This document shows positions 5,461-12,278 of a stretch of 12,278 nucleotides of DNA, piece by piece. This DNA is from Enterovirga sp. (GTDB lineage: Bacteria > Pseudomonadota > Alphaproteobacteria > Rhizobiales > Beijerinckiaceae): assembly GCA_028290385.1 (NCBI GenBank), contig JAQGJZ010000245.1:1-12278 (forward strand), in the 5' to 3' direction. A model generated the notes under the pieces. It ran no database searches. It saw nothing but the letters and a program-made list of their open reading frames with translations, and had not been told where the DNA came from. Position 1 is the first letter of the stretch. The number at the start of each line of letters is the position of its first letter. Position numbers and translations under genes: made by a program.

Positions 5461-6690
5461 TCAGCGCAACTGCCTGTAATCGACGGCGATTCCGGTCGCG
5501 CCCCGTGCCGCGCCCGTGACCCCGTTCACGATGTCGAAGAACTTGAGAAGGTCGACGGAGGGGGAATCCGACACGAACACGATGTCCCGGTTCTTCAGGA
5601 AGAACCTGTCCGCGATCAGGTATCCCTCCGCCTGGCTGAGATCGATCGTGTAGACGGTCGGGACCAACTCGCCGGGCATGTTGTGCAGGTCGACCCCCGC
5701 CCGCTCGAGCACCTCGCGCGGCGAGTGGCGAAACAGGAACACGGCCGTCGGGTCGGCGCGTCCGGACAGCAGGCCGCCCATCTTCGCGATCCCTTCGGCG
5801 AGGGTCATGTTCTCGCGGTCGAACGGGAACCGCCGCGAGTTCTGGCCGCCCAGCGCGCCCGGATCCGGCGTCGCGCCGAACCCCATGAACGCCCGCGGTT
5901 CCTGGGACACGTAGACGACGTCCTCGGGCGCGAGCTGGATGTTCTGGCTCGGGTCGCGCGCGATGGCGCTGAGGGTCGCCTGCTCGGTCCGGCCCTTGCG
6001 TTGTAGCGTCACCACCGTCTCGAAGCCCGGATATTTCGATCCGCCGGCGCGCGCGATGGCGGCGAGCAGGCGCAGTCCGCCGGGCTTCAGCGCGATCGTG
6101 GTCGGCTGCGTCACGTCACCAAGCACGCTCACGACGAACGACGCCCGGTCGGCAATGGTCACGACGGCCTGCGGCTCGATCGCCCGCTGGCGCAGCCGGT
6201 TCTCGATCTCGCGGGCCACGTCCATCGGGGCGCGGCCGAGCGCCCTGATCTGGCCCGCATAGGGCACCGAGATGTTGCCGATCCTGTCCGGCTCCTGCGA
6301 CGGAACGGAGATGAAATTGCCTGGCCGGGCACCCGCATCGGTCGGAATAAACAGTCCGCCGGCCGAGGCCTCGAAGATCGTGATGTTGACCGTGTCCGCC
6401 GGCCCGATCCGGATGTCGGCCGAACTTTCGATCTTCGCCAGGCGGCTGAACTGGGTCGGTGGCTGACGCTCGGTCCCCATGGTCGCGACGACTAGGGGCG
6501 TGAGCTTCACGAGCGCGTAGCTCAGGCGGCCGCCGTCGGCGAGCTTCAGCTCGGCGCTGCTTTCCACCTCCAACGCCGTCGGGCCGTCCTTCGGCACCAC
6601 CGTCACGGTACATCCGGACGCGGCAAGGCCCAGGCACACTCCAAGCACGGGGAGCAGCCGGGCGCGCCAAGAGCTCAAACGTGCGGCCAT
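5461..6690 (-). CDS. Outer-membrane polysaccharide export lipoprotein (Wza/KpsD/GumB-type OPX)
   Basis: This 409-residue protein has a lipoprotein signal: arginines near the start, hydrophobic residues 12-24 and lipobox AASGC ending at C27, so it is probably acylated and anchored in the outer membrane. The polysaccharide export domain runs from about 88 to 182, opening with ADIRIGPADTVNITIFEA. It includes the typical ISVPYAGQIRALGR and the VAREIENRLRQRAIEPQAVVTI helix. Two SLBB-like regions follow, about 185-262 (starting VSVLGDVTQP) and 265-375 (ending FFLKNRDIVFVSDSP). Known role: multimers form the channel through which capsule or exopolysaccharide leaves the cell, working with a Wzc-type co-polymerase. 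No such partner is in the window. The start ATG at 6690-6688 lacks a strong ribosome site, but it is the only start that preserves the signal sequence. Confidence 0.9.
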   Translation of the reverse strand: MAARLSSWRARLLPVLGVCLGLAASGCTVTVVPKDGPTALEVESSAELKLADGGRLSYALVKLTPLVVATMGTERQPPTQFSRLAKIESSADIRIGPADTVNITIFEASAGGLFIPTDAGARPGNFISVPSQEPDRIGNISVPYAGQIRALGRAPMDVAREIENRLRQRAIEPQAVVTIADRASFVVSVLGDVTQPTTIALKPGGLRLLAAIARAGGSKYPGFETVVTLQRKGRTEQATLSAIARDPSQNIQLAPEDVVYVSQEPRAFMGFGATPDPGALGGQNSRRFPFDRENMTLAEGIAKMGGLLSGRADPTAVFLFRHSPREVLERAGVDLHNMPGELVPTVYTIDLSQAEGYLIADRFFLKNRDIVFVSDSPSVDLLKFFDIVNGVTGAARGATGIAVDYRQLR

Positions 6691-6903
6691 GAGGGCCTGG
6701 CGTGTTCGGACAATCGTGCTGATCCCGATCTGGGGTGCCTCAGTCTATTCTTTGCCGTTCCGGGTGATGCTGGAAAGGCAGAATAGCGTCGGCACGCAGG
6801 AACGTCGCCCGTGTGGTGATCTGGCAACGTCCAGAATGGGACGGCAGAATCCGTCTCCGCAAGGCGCGTCGGATACTTAGCCAAAGCGCGGCAGAACTGG
6901 CGA
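6691..6903. promoter_or_regulatory. 213-base gap between gmd and the export lipoprotein gene; probable promoter region
   Basis: Both flanking genes read on the - strand, and this is the longest gap inside the - strand unit, so the export lipoprotein probably has its own promoter here. The hexamer ATTCTG (CAGAAT on +) occurs three times, at 6779-6784, 6832-6837 and 6845-6850. Two of these are extended to the identical GGCAGAAT. A short inverted repeat, GACGG 6840-6844 with CCGTC 6851-6855, encloses the last copy. I find no open frame with protein character and no secure -35/-10 pair. Confidence 0.35.
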
Positions 6904-7995
6904 TCACGCGAAGCGACGTGCCGGCTCGGGCGTCGGCTCGTTCTTCCCGGCGACATGACGGCGCGCTTCTTCGAGATCCGCCAGCACCATCTCGCTTACC
7001 AGATCGTCGAACGCGACGCGGTGTGTCCACCCCAGTTTGTCGCGCGCCTTCGAAGGGTCGCCGATCAGCAGGTCGACCTCGGTCGGCCGGAAATAGGCCG
7101 GGTCGATCCGGACCAGGGTCTCGCCCGTCTTTGCGTCCACCCCGATCTCGTCTTCCCCGACGCCGTTCCAGGTGACGCGCCGTCCGACCGCCGCGAAGGC
7201 CCGCTCCACGAACTGGCGGACCGTGTAGGTTTCGCCTGTGGCCAGGACGTAATCGTCCGGCTCCGGCTGCTGGAGAATGCGCCACATCCCCTCGACATAG
7301 TCGCGGGCGTGCCCCCAATCGCGCTTCGCATCCAGGTTTCCCAGGAAGACGGCCTTCTGGAGCCCGCACTCGATCGCCGCGACGGCCCGGGTGATCTTGC
7401 GCGTGACGAAGGTCTCCCCACGCGTTGGGCTCTCGTGATTGAACAAGATGCCGTTGGAAGCGTGGAAGCCATAGGCCTCGCGGTAGTTCACGGTGATCCA
7501 GTACGCATAAAGCTTCGCGGCCGCGTAGGGGCTGCGCGGGTAGAAGGGCGTCGTTTCCGATTGCGGGACGGCCTGGACCTTGCCGTAGAGCTCGGAGGTC
7601 GAGGCCTGGTAGAAGCGCGTCTTCTGGCCCAGGCGGAGAATCCGGATGGCCTCCAGCAGACGCAGCGTGCCGACGGCATCGGAATTCGCCGTGTATTCGG
7701 GCGTTTCGAAGCTCACCTGGACATGGCTCTGAGCGCCGAGATTGTAGATCTCGTCCGGGCAGGTCTCCTGCACGATGCGGATGAGGTTCGTCGCGTCGGT
7801 CAGGTCACCGTAATGCAGCGTGAAGTCGCTCCCGGGCTCGTGTGGGTCGCGATACAGATGATCTACGCGGGCAGTGTTGAAGGATGAGGAGCGGCGCTTG
7901 ATGCCGTGTACCGCGTAGCCCTTCTGCAGCAGAAGCTCCGCCAGATATGCCCCGTCCTGACCGGTGATCCCGGTGATCAGCGCGACCTTCTGCAT
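6904..7995 (-). CDS. gmd: GDP-mannose 4,6-dehydratase
   Basis: This 363-residue cytoplasmic enzyme of the extended short-chain dehydrogenase family converts GDP-D-mannose to GDP-4-keto-6-deoxymannose using bound NADP. The cofactor motif GxxGxxG is at 9-15 (GITGQDG). The active site aligns with the E. coli enzyme: T133 and E135 in STSELYG, Y157 and K161 in YAAAK. Other hallmarks are [44 protein letters not shown] and [17 protein letters not shown]. Length is as expected for GMD. The start at 7995 (MQKVALITG) has GAGG upstream; an in-frame extension to 8103 would overlap fcl and lacks family support. It begins 23 bases after the fcl stop, so the two form an operon producing GDP-L-fucose, with fcl first. 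The C-terminus carries a short extra polar tail ([13 protein letters not shown]). Confidence 0.97.
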   Translation of the reverse strand: MQKVALITGITGQDGAYLAELLLQKGYAVHGIKRRSSSFNTARVDHLYRDPHEPGSDFTLHYGDLTDATNLIRIVQETCPDEIYNLGAQSHVQVSFETPEYTANSDAVGTLRLLEAIRILRLGQKTRFYQASTSELYGKVQAVPQSETTPFYPRSPYAAAKLYAYWITVNYREAYGFHASNGILFNHESPTRGETFVTRKITRAVAAIECGLQKAVFLGNLDAKRDWGHARDYVEGMWRILQQPEPDDYVLATGETYTVRQFVERAFAAVGRRVTWNGVGEDEIGVDAKTGETLVRIDPAYFRPTEVDLLIGDPSKARDKLGWTHRVAFDDLVSEMVLADLEEARRHVAGKNEPTPEPARRFA

Positions 7996-8018
7996 GACGC
8001 AACCTCGGCGTTGGGGAG

Positions 8019-8972
8019 CTATAATCGAACCAGGTCGTAGTTCCGGCAGTACCACTCGTAGGTTTGTGCGATTCCCCGCTCGAGGCCGATCGCAGGCGAC
8101 CACCCGAGCGCGTCGAGCTTGGATGTCTCCAGACGTTTGCGAGGCGCGCCGTCCGGCTTCGCCGGGTCGAACACGATGGCGCCGCGAAACCCGACGACGC
8201 GCGCGATCAATTCGCTCAAGGCCCGAATGCTGAGCTCCTGGCCTGAGCCGACATTGACGTGCTCGTCAGCCGAGAGGCGCTGCATCAGGAGAACGCAGGC
8301 GTCGGCCAGGTCGTCCACGTGCAGAAACTCGCGGCGCGGCGTGCCGGTCCCCCAGACTTCGATCGAGTCCCTCTGAGCCAGCTTCGCGTCGTGAGCCTTC
8401 CGGATAAGCGCCGGAAGAACATGGCTGCCGACCAGGTCGAAATTATCGCCCGGGCCATAAAGGTTCGTCGGCATCGCCGAGATGAAGTCGTCCCCGTATT
8501 GCCGGCGATAGGCTTGGGCGAGCTTCACGCCCGCGATCTTGGCCACCGCATATGGTTCGTTCGTGGGCTCGAGCGGGCCGCCGAGCAGGTCCGTCTCGCG
8601 CATCGGCTGCGCCGCGTGTTTCGGGTAGATGCAGGAGGATCCAAGAAACAGGAGCTTCTCGACGCCCAACTCGTGCGAGGCGTGGATGACGTTCGCCTCG
8701 ATCATCAGGTTGTCGTAGAGGAAATCGGCCGGATGATCGCGGTTCGCCAGGATGCCGCCGACCTTCGCGGCCGCCACGAACACCGCGTGGGGCTTGCGGT
8801 CGCGGGTCCAGGCCTTCACGGCCGCTTGGTCGCGCAGGTCCAGTTCGTCGCGTCCCGCCCCGAGGATCTCGCAATCCTCACGGGCGAGCCGCCGGGTGAG
8901 CGCGGCCCCGACCATCCCGCGGTGGCCAGCAACCCAAACCCGCTTGCCCTTCAGCGCGTAGGACAGCCGCAT
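8019..8972 (-). CDS. fcl: GDP-L-fucose synthase (epimerase/reductase)
   Basis: This 317-residue bifunctional enzyme epimerises GDP-4-keto-6-deoxymannose at C3 and C5 and reduces it with NADPH to GDP-L-fucose, the donor for fucosyltransferases. Motifs seen are GHRGMVG at 16-22 for cofactor binding, FLGSSCIYP with S112 and C114, Y141 and K145 in EPYAVAK, and H184 in [11 protein letters not shown]. These correspond to S107, C109, Y136, K140 and H179 of the E. coli enzyme, so every key residue is present. [12 protein letters not shown] is also diagnostic. The start at 8972 ([16 protein letters not shown]) is preceded by a G-rich ribosome site. A longer in-frame start at 9098 would add 42 residues unlike the family and run across the divergent promoter region. 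It is the first gene of the - strand unit and lies 23 bases before gmd. Also known as wcaG in some genomes. Confidence 0.96.
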   Translation of the reverse strand: MRLSYALKGKRVWVAGHRGMVGAALTRRLAREDCEILGAGRDELDLRDQAAVKAWTRDRKPHAVFVAAAKVGGILANRDHPADFLYDNLMIEANVIHASHELGVEKLLFLGSSCIYPKHAAQPMRETDLLGGPLEPTNEPYAVAKIAGVKLAQAYRRQYGDDFISAMPTNLYGPGDNFDLVGSHVLPALIRKAHDAKLAQRDSIEVWGTGTPRREFLHVDDLADACVLLMQRLSADEHVNVGSGQELSIRALSELIARVVGFRGAIVFDPAKPDGAPRKRLETSKLDALGWSPAIGLERGIAQTYEWYCRNYDLVRL

Positions 8973-9115
8973 CCGCCAGCCCCCAAGAGGCGGAATACTA
9001 CATCCGTTCCGGCGGTGCACAACAGAAAGTGTAGCCGAGACGATGCCAAATGGTTCAGTGTCTATGGCGGCCTTCCTGCAGAAGGCGCCTGACGACACCG
9101 AGTCGAGGGCAAGTC
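8973..9115. promoter_or_regulatory. Divergent intergenic region between fcl and the type I exporter
   Basis: These 143 bases carry the starts of both the - strand GDP-fucose operon and the + strand secretion operon. They are less GC-rich than the genes. GCCTTC 9070-9075 and GAAGGC 9081-9086 make a 6-base inverted repeat with loop CTGCA in the exporter leader, 30 bases before its ATG. A shared regulator is possible because any bound protein would sit close to both promoters, but I see no recognisable operator family. Confidence 0.5.
8995..9022 (-). promoter_or_regulatory. Possible sigma-70 type promoter for fcl-gmd
   Basis: On the - strand, TTGTGC (9022-9017) and TAGTAT (9000-8995) are separated by 16 bases. 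They match the -35 consensus at three positions and the -10 consensus at four. Transcription would start roughly 15 bases before the fcl ATG, leaving a short leader that still includes the G-rich ribosome site. The match is modest and could be chance, but the location in the divergent gap is right. I could not find an equally good promoter for the + strand exporter gene. Confidence 0.3.
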
Positions 9116-11308
9116 ATGTCGGCTTTCGTGAGCGCCGCCGCCTACGAGGCAGCCGCTGCCCCCCTCCGGGCCGCGCCCACCGGCCCGGACACGGGACTGA
9201 GCGCGCTGGCGCTCGTCGCCTCCTACCATCAGGTCGCCTGTGATCCCGCCCAGCTGCGCCACGAACTGGGCCTGGCCGCCAGGTTAGCGACCGCGCCGGA
9301 TCTGGTTCGAGCCTGCCGCCGCATCAAGCTGAAGGGGCGCGTCCTGTCGGGACAATCCGCCCCGCGGCTCGAGACGGTACCGCTGCCCGCGATCCTCCAA
9401 TACGCGGACGGGAGCTTCGTCGTCTTCGGACGGCGGGTCGAGGACGGATCCTACCGGATCGTCGACGTCGCGAGCCGCACGGCATCGCACGAGGCTCCGG
9501 ATGCGGTTTTGCGCAACTGGACCGGCGTCGTGATCCTGGTCGCCCGTAGGGCTGGCCTCGAGGCTGCCGCCCAGGCTTTCGGGCTGTCCTGGTTCCTGCC
9601 GCTCCTGCGGCGCTATCGGATGCCCCTCGGCAACGTCCTGCTCGCCTCGCTGCTGGTCCAGCTCTGCGCCCTGGCGACCCCGATCCTGTTCCAGATCACC
9701 ATCGACAAGGTGCTGGTGCACAAAGGCTATTCGACGCTGACCATGGTCGTGATCGGCCTCGTGGTGCTCGGGCTGTTCCAGGTCTGCCTGCAATACGTGC
9801 GCAGCTACGTGCTGGCGCATACGGCGAGCCGCATCGACGTGGAGCTCGGGGCACGGCTCTTCGAGCACATCCTGCGGCTGCCGCTCGGGTATTTCGAGAC
9901 GCGCGCGGCCGGGCAGACGATCGAGCGGGCGCGCGAGCTGGAGACCGTGCGGGCCTTCCTGACCGGGCAGGCCTTGTCGTCCGTGATCGACATCCCGTTC
10001 ACGCTGATCTTTGTCGCCATCCTGTTCCTGTATTCCCCGACCCTGGCCGCGATCGTCACGCTCTCGTTGCCGGTCTACGTCGCCATCGCCGTGCTGCTTC
10101 GGCCGATCCTGCGCGAGCAGAGCCTGGAGCGCTTCCATCGCAGCGCGCTGTCGAACCAGTTCCTCATCGAGGCGGTCGTCGGCATCCAGACCATCAAGGC
10201 CCATGCCGTCGAGCCGATCCTGCGGACGCAGTGGGAGGAGCGGCTCGCGGCCTATGTGCGCAGCTCGTTCTCGCTGGTGGCGCTCGCGTCCCTCGGACAG
10301 AACGCGATCCAGTATGTGAGCAAGCTCACCACGGCGCTCGTGCTCTTCTTCGGCGCCTATGCCGTGATCGCGGGCGAGATGACGGTGGGCAGCCTGATCG
10401 CCTTCAACATGATCATGGGGCAGGTCATCGCGCCGATCCTGCGGCTGTCGCAGCTCTGGCAGGATTTCCAGCAGGTGAAGGTCTCCATCGAGCGCATCGG
10501 GGACATCCTGAACGCGGCGCCCGAAGCGCGCGGCATCGGCCTCACCTACCTGCCGACGATCAAGGGGCGGATCACCTTCTCCGACGTCACCTTCCGGTAC
10601 GCTCCAGGAGGCGCGGAGGTTCTGAAAAACGTCTCCATCGAGATCGCGCCGGGGCAGGTGATCGGCATCGTGGGCCCGTCCGGGTCAGGCAAATCCACCC
10701 TGACCAAGCTGCTGCAGCGGCTCTACCTGCCGGAGAAGGGGCAGATCTATGTCGACGGCCTGGACATCGCGCAGGTCGACCCCGCCTCCTTGCGCAGGCA
10801 GATCGGGGTCGTGCTGCAGGAGAACCTTCTGTTCAATCGCACGGTCCTCGAGAACATCGGCCTGGCCCATCCGGGGATCGCGCGGGCGCAGGCGATCGCG
10901 ATTGCACGGCTGGCCGGTGCGGATGCGTTCATCGCCAAGCTGCCGCTCGGATACGACACCGTCATCGAGGAGCGGGGCGCCAACCTTTCCGGCGGACAGC
11001 GCCAGCGGCTCGCCATCGCACGGGCGCTGGCGACCAATCCTCGGATCCTGATTTTCGACGAGGCCACGAGCGCGCTCGATTACGAGAGCGAGCGCGTCAT
11101 CCAGGAGAACATGCGCCGCATCGTCCAGGGCAGGACGGTGCTCATCATTGCGCACCGGCTTGCCGCGATCCGCGATTGCGACCGCATCATCGCCATCGAG
11201 GACGGCTGCGTCGTGGAAGACGGCCCGCAAGAGGAGCTCCTGGCGCGACCCGAGAGCCTCTACGCACGGCTCTGGCGGATGCAGGCGGACGGGGGAAGCG
11301 CGCCGTGA
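9116..11308 (+). CDS. Type I secretion ABC exporter, HlyB-type with degenerate C39-like domain
   Basis: This 730-residue inner-membrane exporter has three parts. The first is an N-terminal C39-peptidase-like domain (about 22-143), the second a six-helix membrane domain (about 165-450), the third an ATPase domain (about 490-725). ATPase motifs are intact: Walker A GPSGSGKST 520-528, signature LSGGQ 624-628, Walker B ILIFDEAT with D648 and E649, and H680. The C39-like domain lacks the protease residues: T26 replaces the cysteine before G27, and S100 replaces the histidine (GSFVV). It is therefore a binding domain as in HlyB, not a leader peptidase. The GYDTVIEERGANLSGGQRQR and DEATSALDYESE stretches are typical of RTX exporters. 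I chose 9116 because GAGGG at 9105-9109 is well placed; an upstream in-frame ATG at 9050 has no ribosome site. It overlaps the adaptor gene by GTGA and would pair with it and a TolC-like channel. Confidence 0.94.
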   Translation: MSAFVSAAAYEAAAAPLRAAPTGPDTGLSALALVASYHQVACDPAQLRHELGLAARLATAPDLVRACRRIKLKGRVLSGQSAPRLETVPLPAILQYADGSFVVFGRRVEDGSYRIVDVASRTASHEAPDAVLRNWTGVVILVARRAGLEAAAQAFGLSWFLPLLRRYRMPLGNVLLASLLVQLCALATPILFQITIDKVLVHKGYSTLTMVVIGLVVLGLFQVCLQYVRSYVLAHTASRIDVELGARLFEHILRLPLGYFETRAAGQTIERARELETVRAFLTGQALSSVIDIPFTLIFVAILFLYSPTLAAIVTLSLPVYVAIAVLLRPILREQSLERFHRSALSNQFLIEAVVGIQTIKAHAVEPILRTQWEERLAAYVRSSFSLVALASLGQNAIQYVSKLTTALVLFFGAYAVIAGEMTVGSLIAFNMIMGQVIAPILRLSQLWQDFQQVKVSIERIGDILNAAPEARGIGLTYLPTIKGRITFSDVTFRYAPGGAEVLKNVSIEIAPGQVIGIVGPSGSGKSTLTKLLQRLYLPEKGQIYVDGLDIAQVDPASLRRQIGVVLQENLLFNRTVLENIGLAHPGIARAQAIAIARLAGADAFIAKLPLGYDTVIEERGANLSGGQRQRLAIARALATNPRILIFDEATSALDYESERVIQENMRRIVQGRTVLIIAHRLAAIRDCDRIIAIEDGCVVEDGPQEELLARPESLYARLWRMQADGGSAP

Positions 11309-12278
11309 ACGCGCCCGTTCGGCTGCCTGTCACGCTGCGGGACGCGCTGCGCGTTCGGCCATCCGTGCGCATTGACGCGATCGCGGGGCGGCTGCGGGCC
11401 CTCACCGACCACGCAGACAAGGAGTTCCTTCCGGCCGCGCTCGAGATCCGGGACAAGCCGGCCTCGCCCTATGCGGCGGTCTTCATCTGGGTGCTCGCAC
11501 TCGGCTTCGGGGCCGCGCTTCTCTGGAGCTGCCTCGCGCGGCTGGACATCTTCGCCGTCGCGTCCGGCCGTGTGCAGGTCAGCGGCCGCTCGAAGGTCGT
11601 ACAGCCCTTCGAGGCTGCCATCGTCAGGGCGGTGCACGTCGCGAACGGCTCGCGGGTGGCGGCCGGCGAGCTTCTTCTGGAGCTCGATCCCGCCGAGGCC
11701 GCGGCCGACCTCACCGCCAAGTCCGGGCAGCTGGAATCGGTCGAGGCCGAACTCGCGCGCCGAAAGGCGGAAATCACCGCCGTGCAGGACGGGGGAGACG
11801 CCGAGCCAACATTTCCAGTGCTCGTCGGCGGTCCGATTCGCGCACGCGAGTTGGCCGTCATGGTGGCGGAGCTCGCCCAGTACCGCGCCTCGCGCGAGAG
11901 CGTCCTCGCGCAGATCGCGGAAAAGCTCGCCCAGCACGACCGCCTTGTCGGCAGCATAGCCGCGAAGGAGCGGCTCATGGCCTTGTTGAAGGAACGGGCG
12001 AGCATGCGCGAGGCGCTCGCGGCGAGATCCGCCGGGACGCGGGCGGCCGTGATCGACGCCGTCCAACTCGTCGAGCAGACGGCTGCCGACCTCGCCTCGG
12101 ACCAGGGCCAGCTCGCCGAGGCCAAGGCCGGAGCGCGCTCGCTGGAGCGCCGTCTCGACCTGCTCACGCACGACATGATCGCCCAGCAGGTGCAGCGGAT
12201 TGCCGACGCCTCGCAGAAGCGCGAATCCCTGAGCCAGGACGTGGTCAAGGCGCGGCTGAAGCTCGACCGCACCCGCTT
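11305..12278 (+). CDS. Type I secretion membrane fusion protein, HlyD-type (3' end beyond window)
   Basis: This frame starts with GTG, overlapping the exporter stop as GTGA, and stays open for 324 codons to the window edge. It carries HlyD hallmarks: a cytoplasmic N-terminus of about 56 residues with DKEFLPAALEI, one membrane helix at about 57-78 (AAVFIWVLALGFGAALLW), then LDIFAVASGRV and GRSKVVQPFEAAIVRAVHV. Next is the first half of the lipoyl-like domain, ending GELLLELDP near 129. After that comes a long, charged, leucine/alanine-rich region consistent with the periplasmic coiled-coil hairpin. The protein bridges the inner-membrane exporter to an outer-membrane TolC-like channel. The second lipoyl half and the beta-barrel domain must lie to the right of the window. 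No better ATG start exists upstream in frame, and the GTG overlap implies translational coupling. Assignment is firm from motif order and from the neighbouring HlyB-type gene. Confidence 0.93.
   Translation, partial: MNAPVRLPVTLRDALRVRPSVRIDAIAGRLRALTDHADKEFLPAALEIRDKPASPYAAVFIWVLALGFGAALLWSCLARLDIFAVASGRVQVSGRSKVVQPFEAAIVRAVHVANGSRVAAGELLLELDPAEAAADLTAKSGQLESVEAELARRKAEITAVQDGGDAEPTFPVLVGGPIRARELAVMVAELAQYRASRESVLAQIAEKLAQHDRLVGSIAAKERLMALLKERASMREALAARSAGTRAAVIDAVQLVEQTAADLASDQGQLAEAKAGARSLERRLDLLTHDMIAQQVQRIADASQKRESLSQDVVKARLKLDRTR

Noticed and set aside
5272..6006. + strand open frame of 244 codons opposite the export lipoprotein and secreted protein genes
   Set aside because: Its composition is dominated by R, D, E and H with no hydrophobic core, and it runs across two - strand genes that have signal peptides and ribosome sites.
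8973..9098. Longer start for GDP-L-fucose synthase adding 42 residues
   Set aside because: The added residues have no family counterpart, and the region is the divergent promoter gap; the ATG at 8972 gives the normal N-terminus.
9050..9115. Longer start for the type I exporter adding 22 residues
   Set aside because: No ribosome site before 9050, whereas GAGGG is well placed before 9116.
9284..10204. - strand open frame of 306 codons opposite the exporter
   Set aside because: Antisense of a gene with all ABC exporter motifs; polar low-complexity composition.

Overview
The window is very GC-rich, with tightly packed genes and strong third-position G/C. Every recognisable protein resembles alphaproteobacterial versions. 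I infer an alphaproteobacterium of the Hyphomicrobiales (Rhizobiales) type, with a Methylobacterium/Microvirga-like flavour. That placement is an impression from protein style and composition, not a search result.

Left third (1-4838, + strand): a catabolic import operon. It contains the C-terminal end of a periplasmic solute-binding protein, an ABC ATPase of the PotA/CysA (TOBE-bearing) type, two inner-membrane permeases with EAA loops, and a mannitol dehydrogenase/fructuronate reductase family enzyme. The enzyme overlaps the last permease gene by one base. The transporter looks polyamine/opine-like while the enzyme acts on polyols or sugar acids, so the substrate is unresolved. The gaps between these genes hold conspicuous inverted repeats, including a REP-like palindrome between the binding protein and the ATPase, and a 42-codon bridging frame.

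Middle (4839-8972, - strand): a cell-surface polysaccharide unit read right to left. Its order is fcl (GDP-L-fucose synthase), gmd (GDP-mannose 4,6-dehydratase), a 213-base gap, a Wza/KpsD-type outer-membrane polysaccharide export lipoprotein, a 96-residue secreted protein of unknown function, and a 29-codon candidate membrane micropeptide with a strong ribosome binding site. The first two genes make GDP-L-fucose from GDP-mannose. The export lipoprotein would form the outer-membrane channel for a polymer.

Right third (9116-12278, + strand): a type I secretion unit diverging from fcl across a 143-base intergenic region. It consists of a HlyB-type ABC exporter with a degenerate (non-proteolytic) C39-like domain, followed with a GTGA overlap by a HlyD-type membrane fusion protein cut by the window end. 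The secreted substrate and the TolC-like partner are not in view. Together the middle and right parts suggest an island for building the cell surface (fucosylated exopolysaccharide plus a large secreted, probably RTX-type, protein).

I see no rRNA, tRNA, CRISPR array, insertion sequence or integrase.
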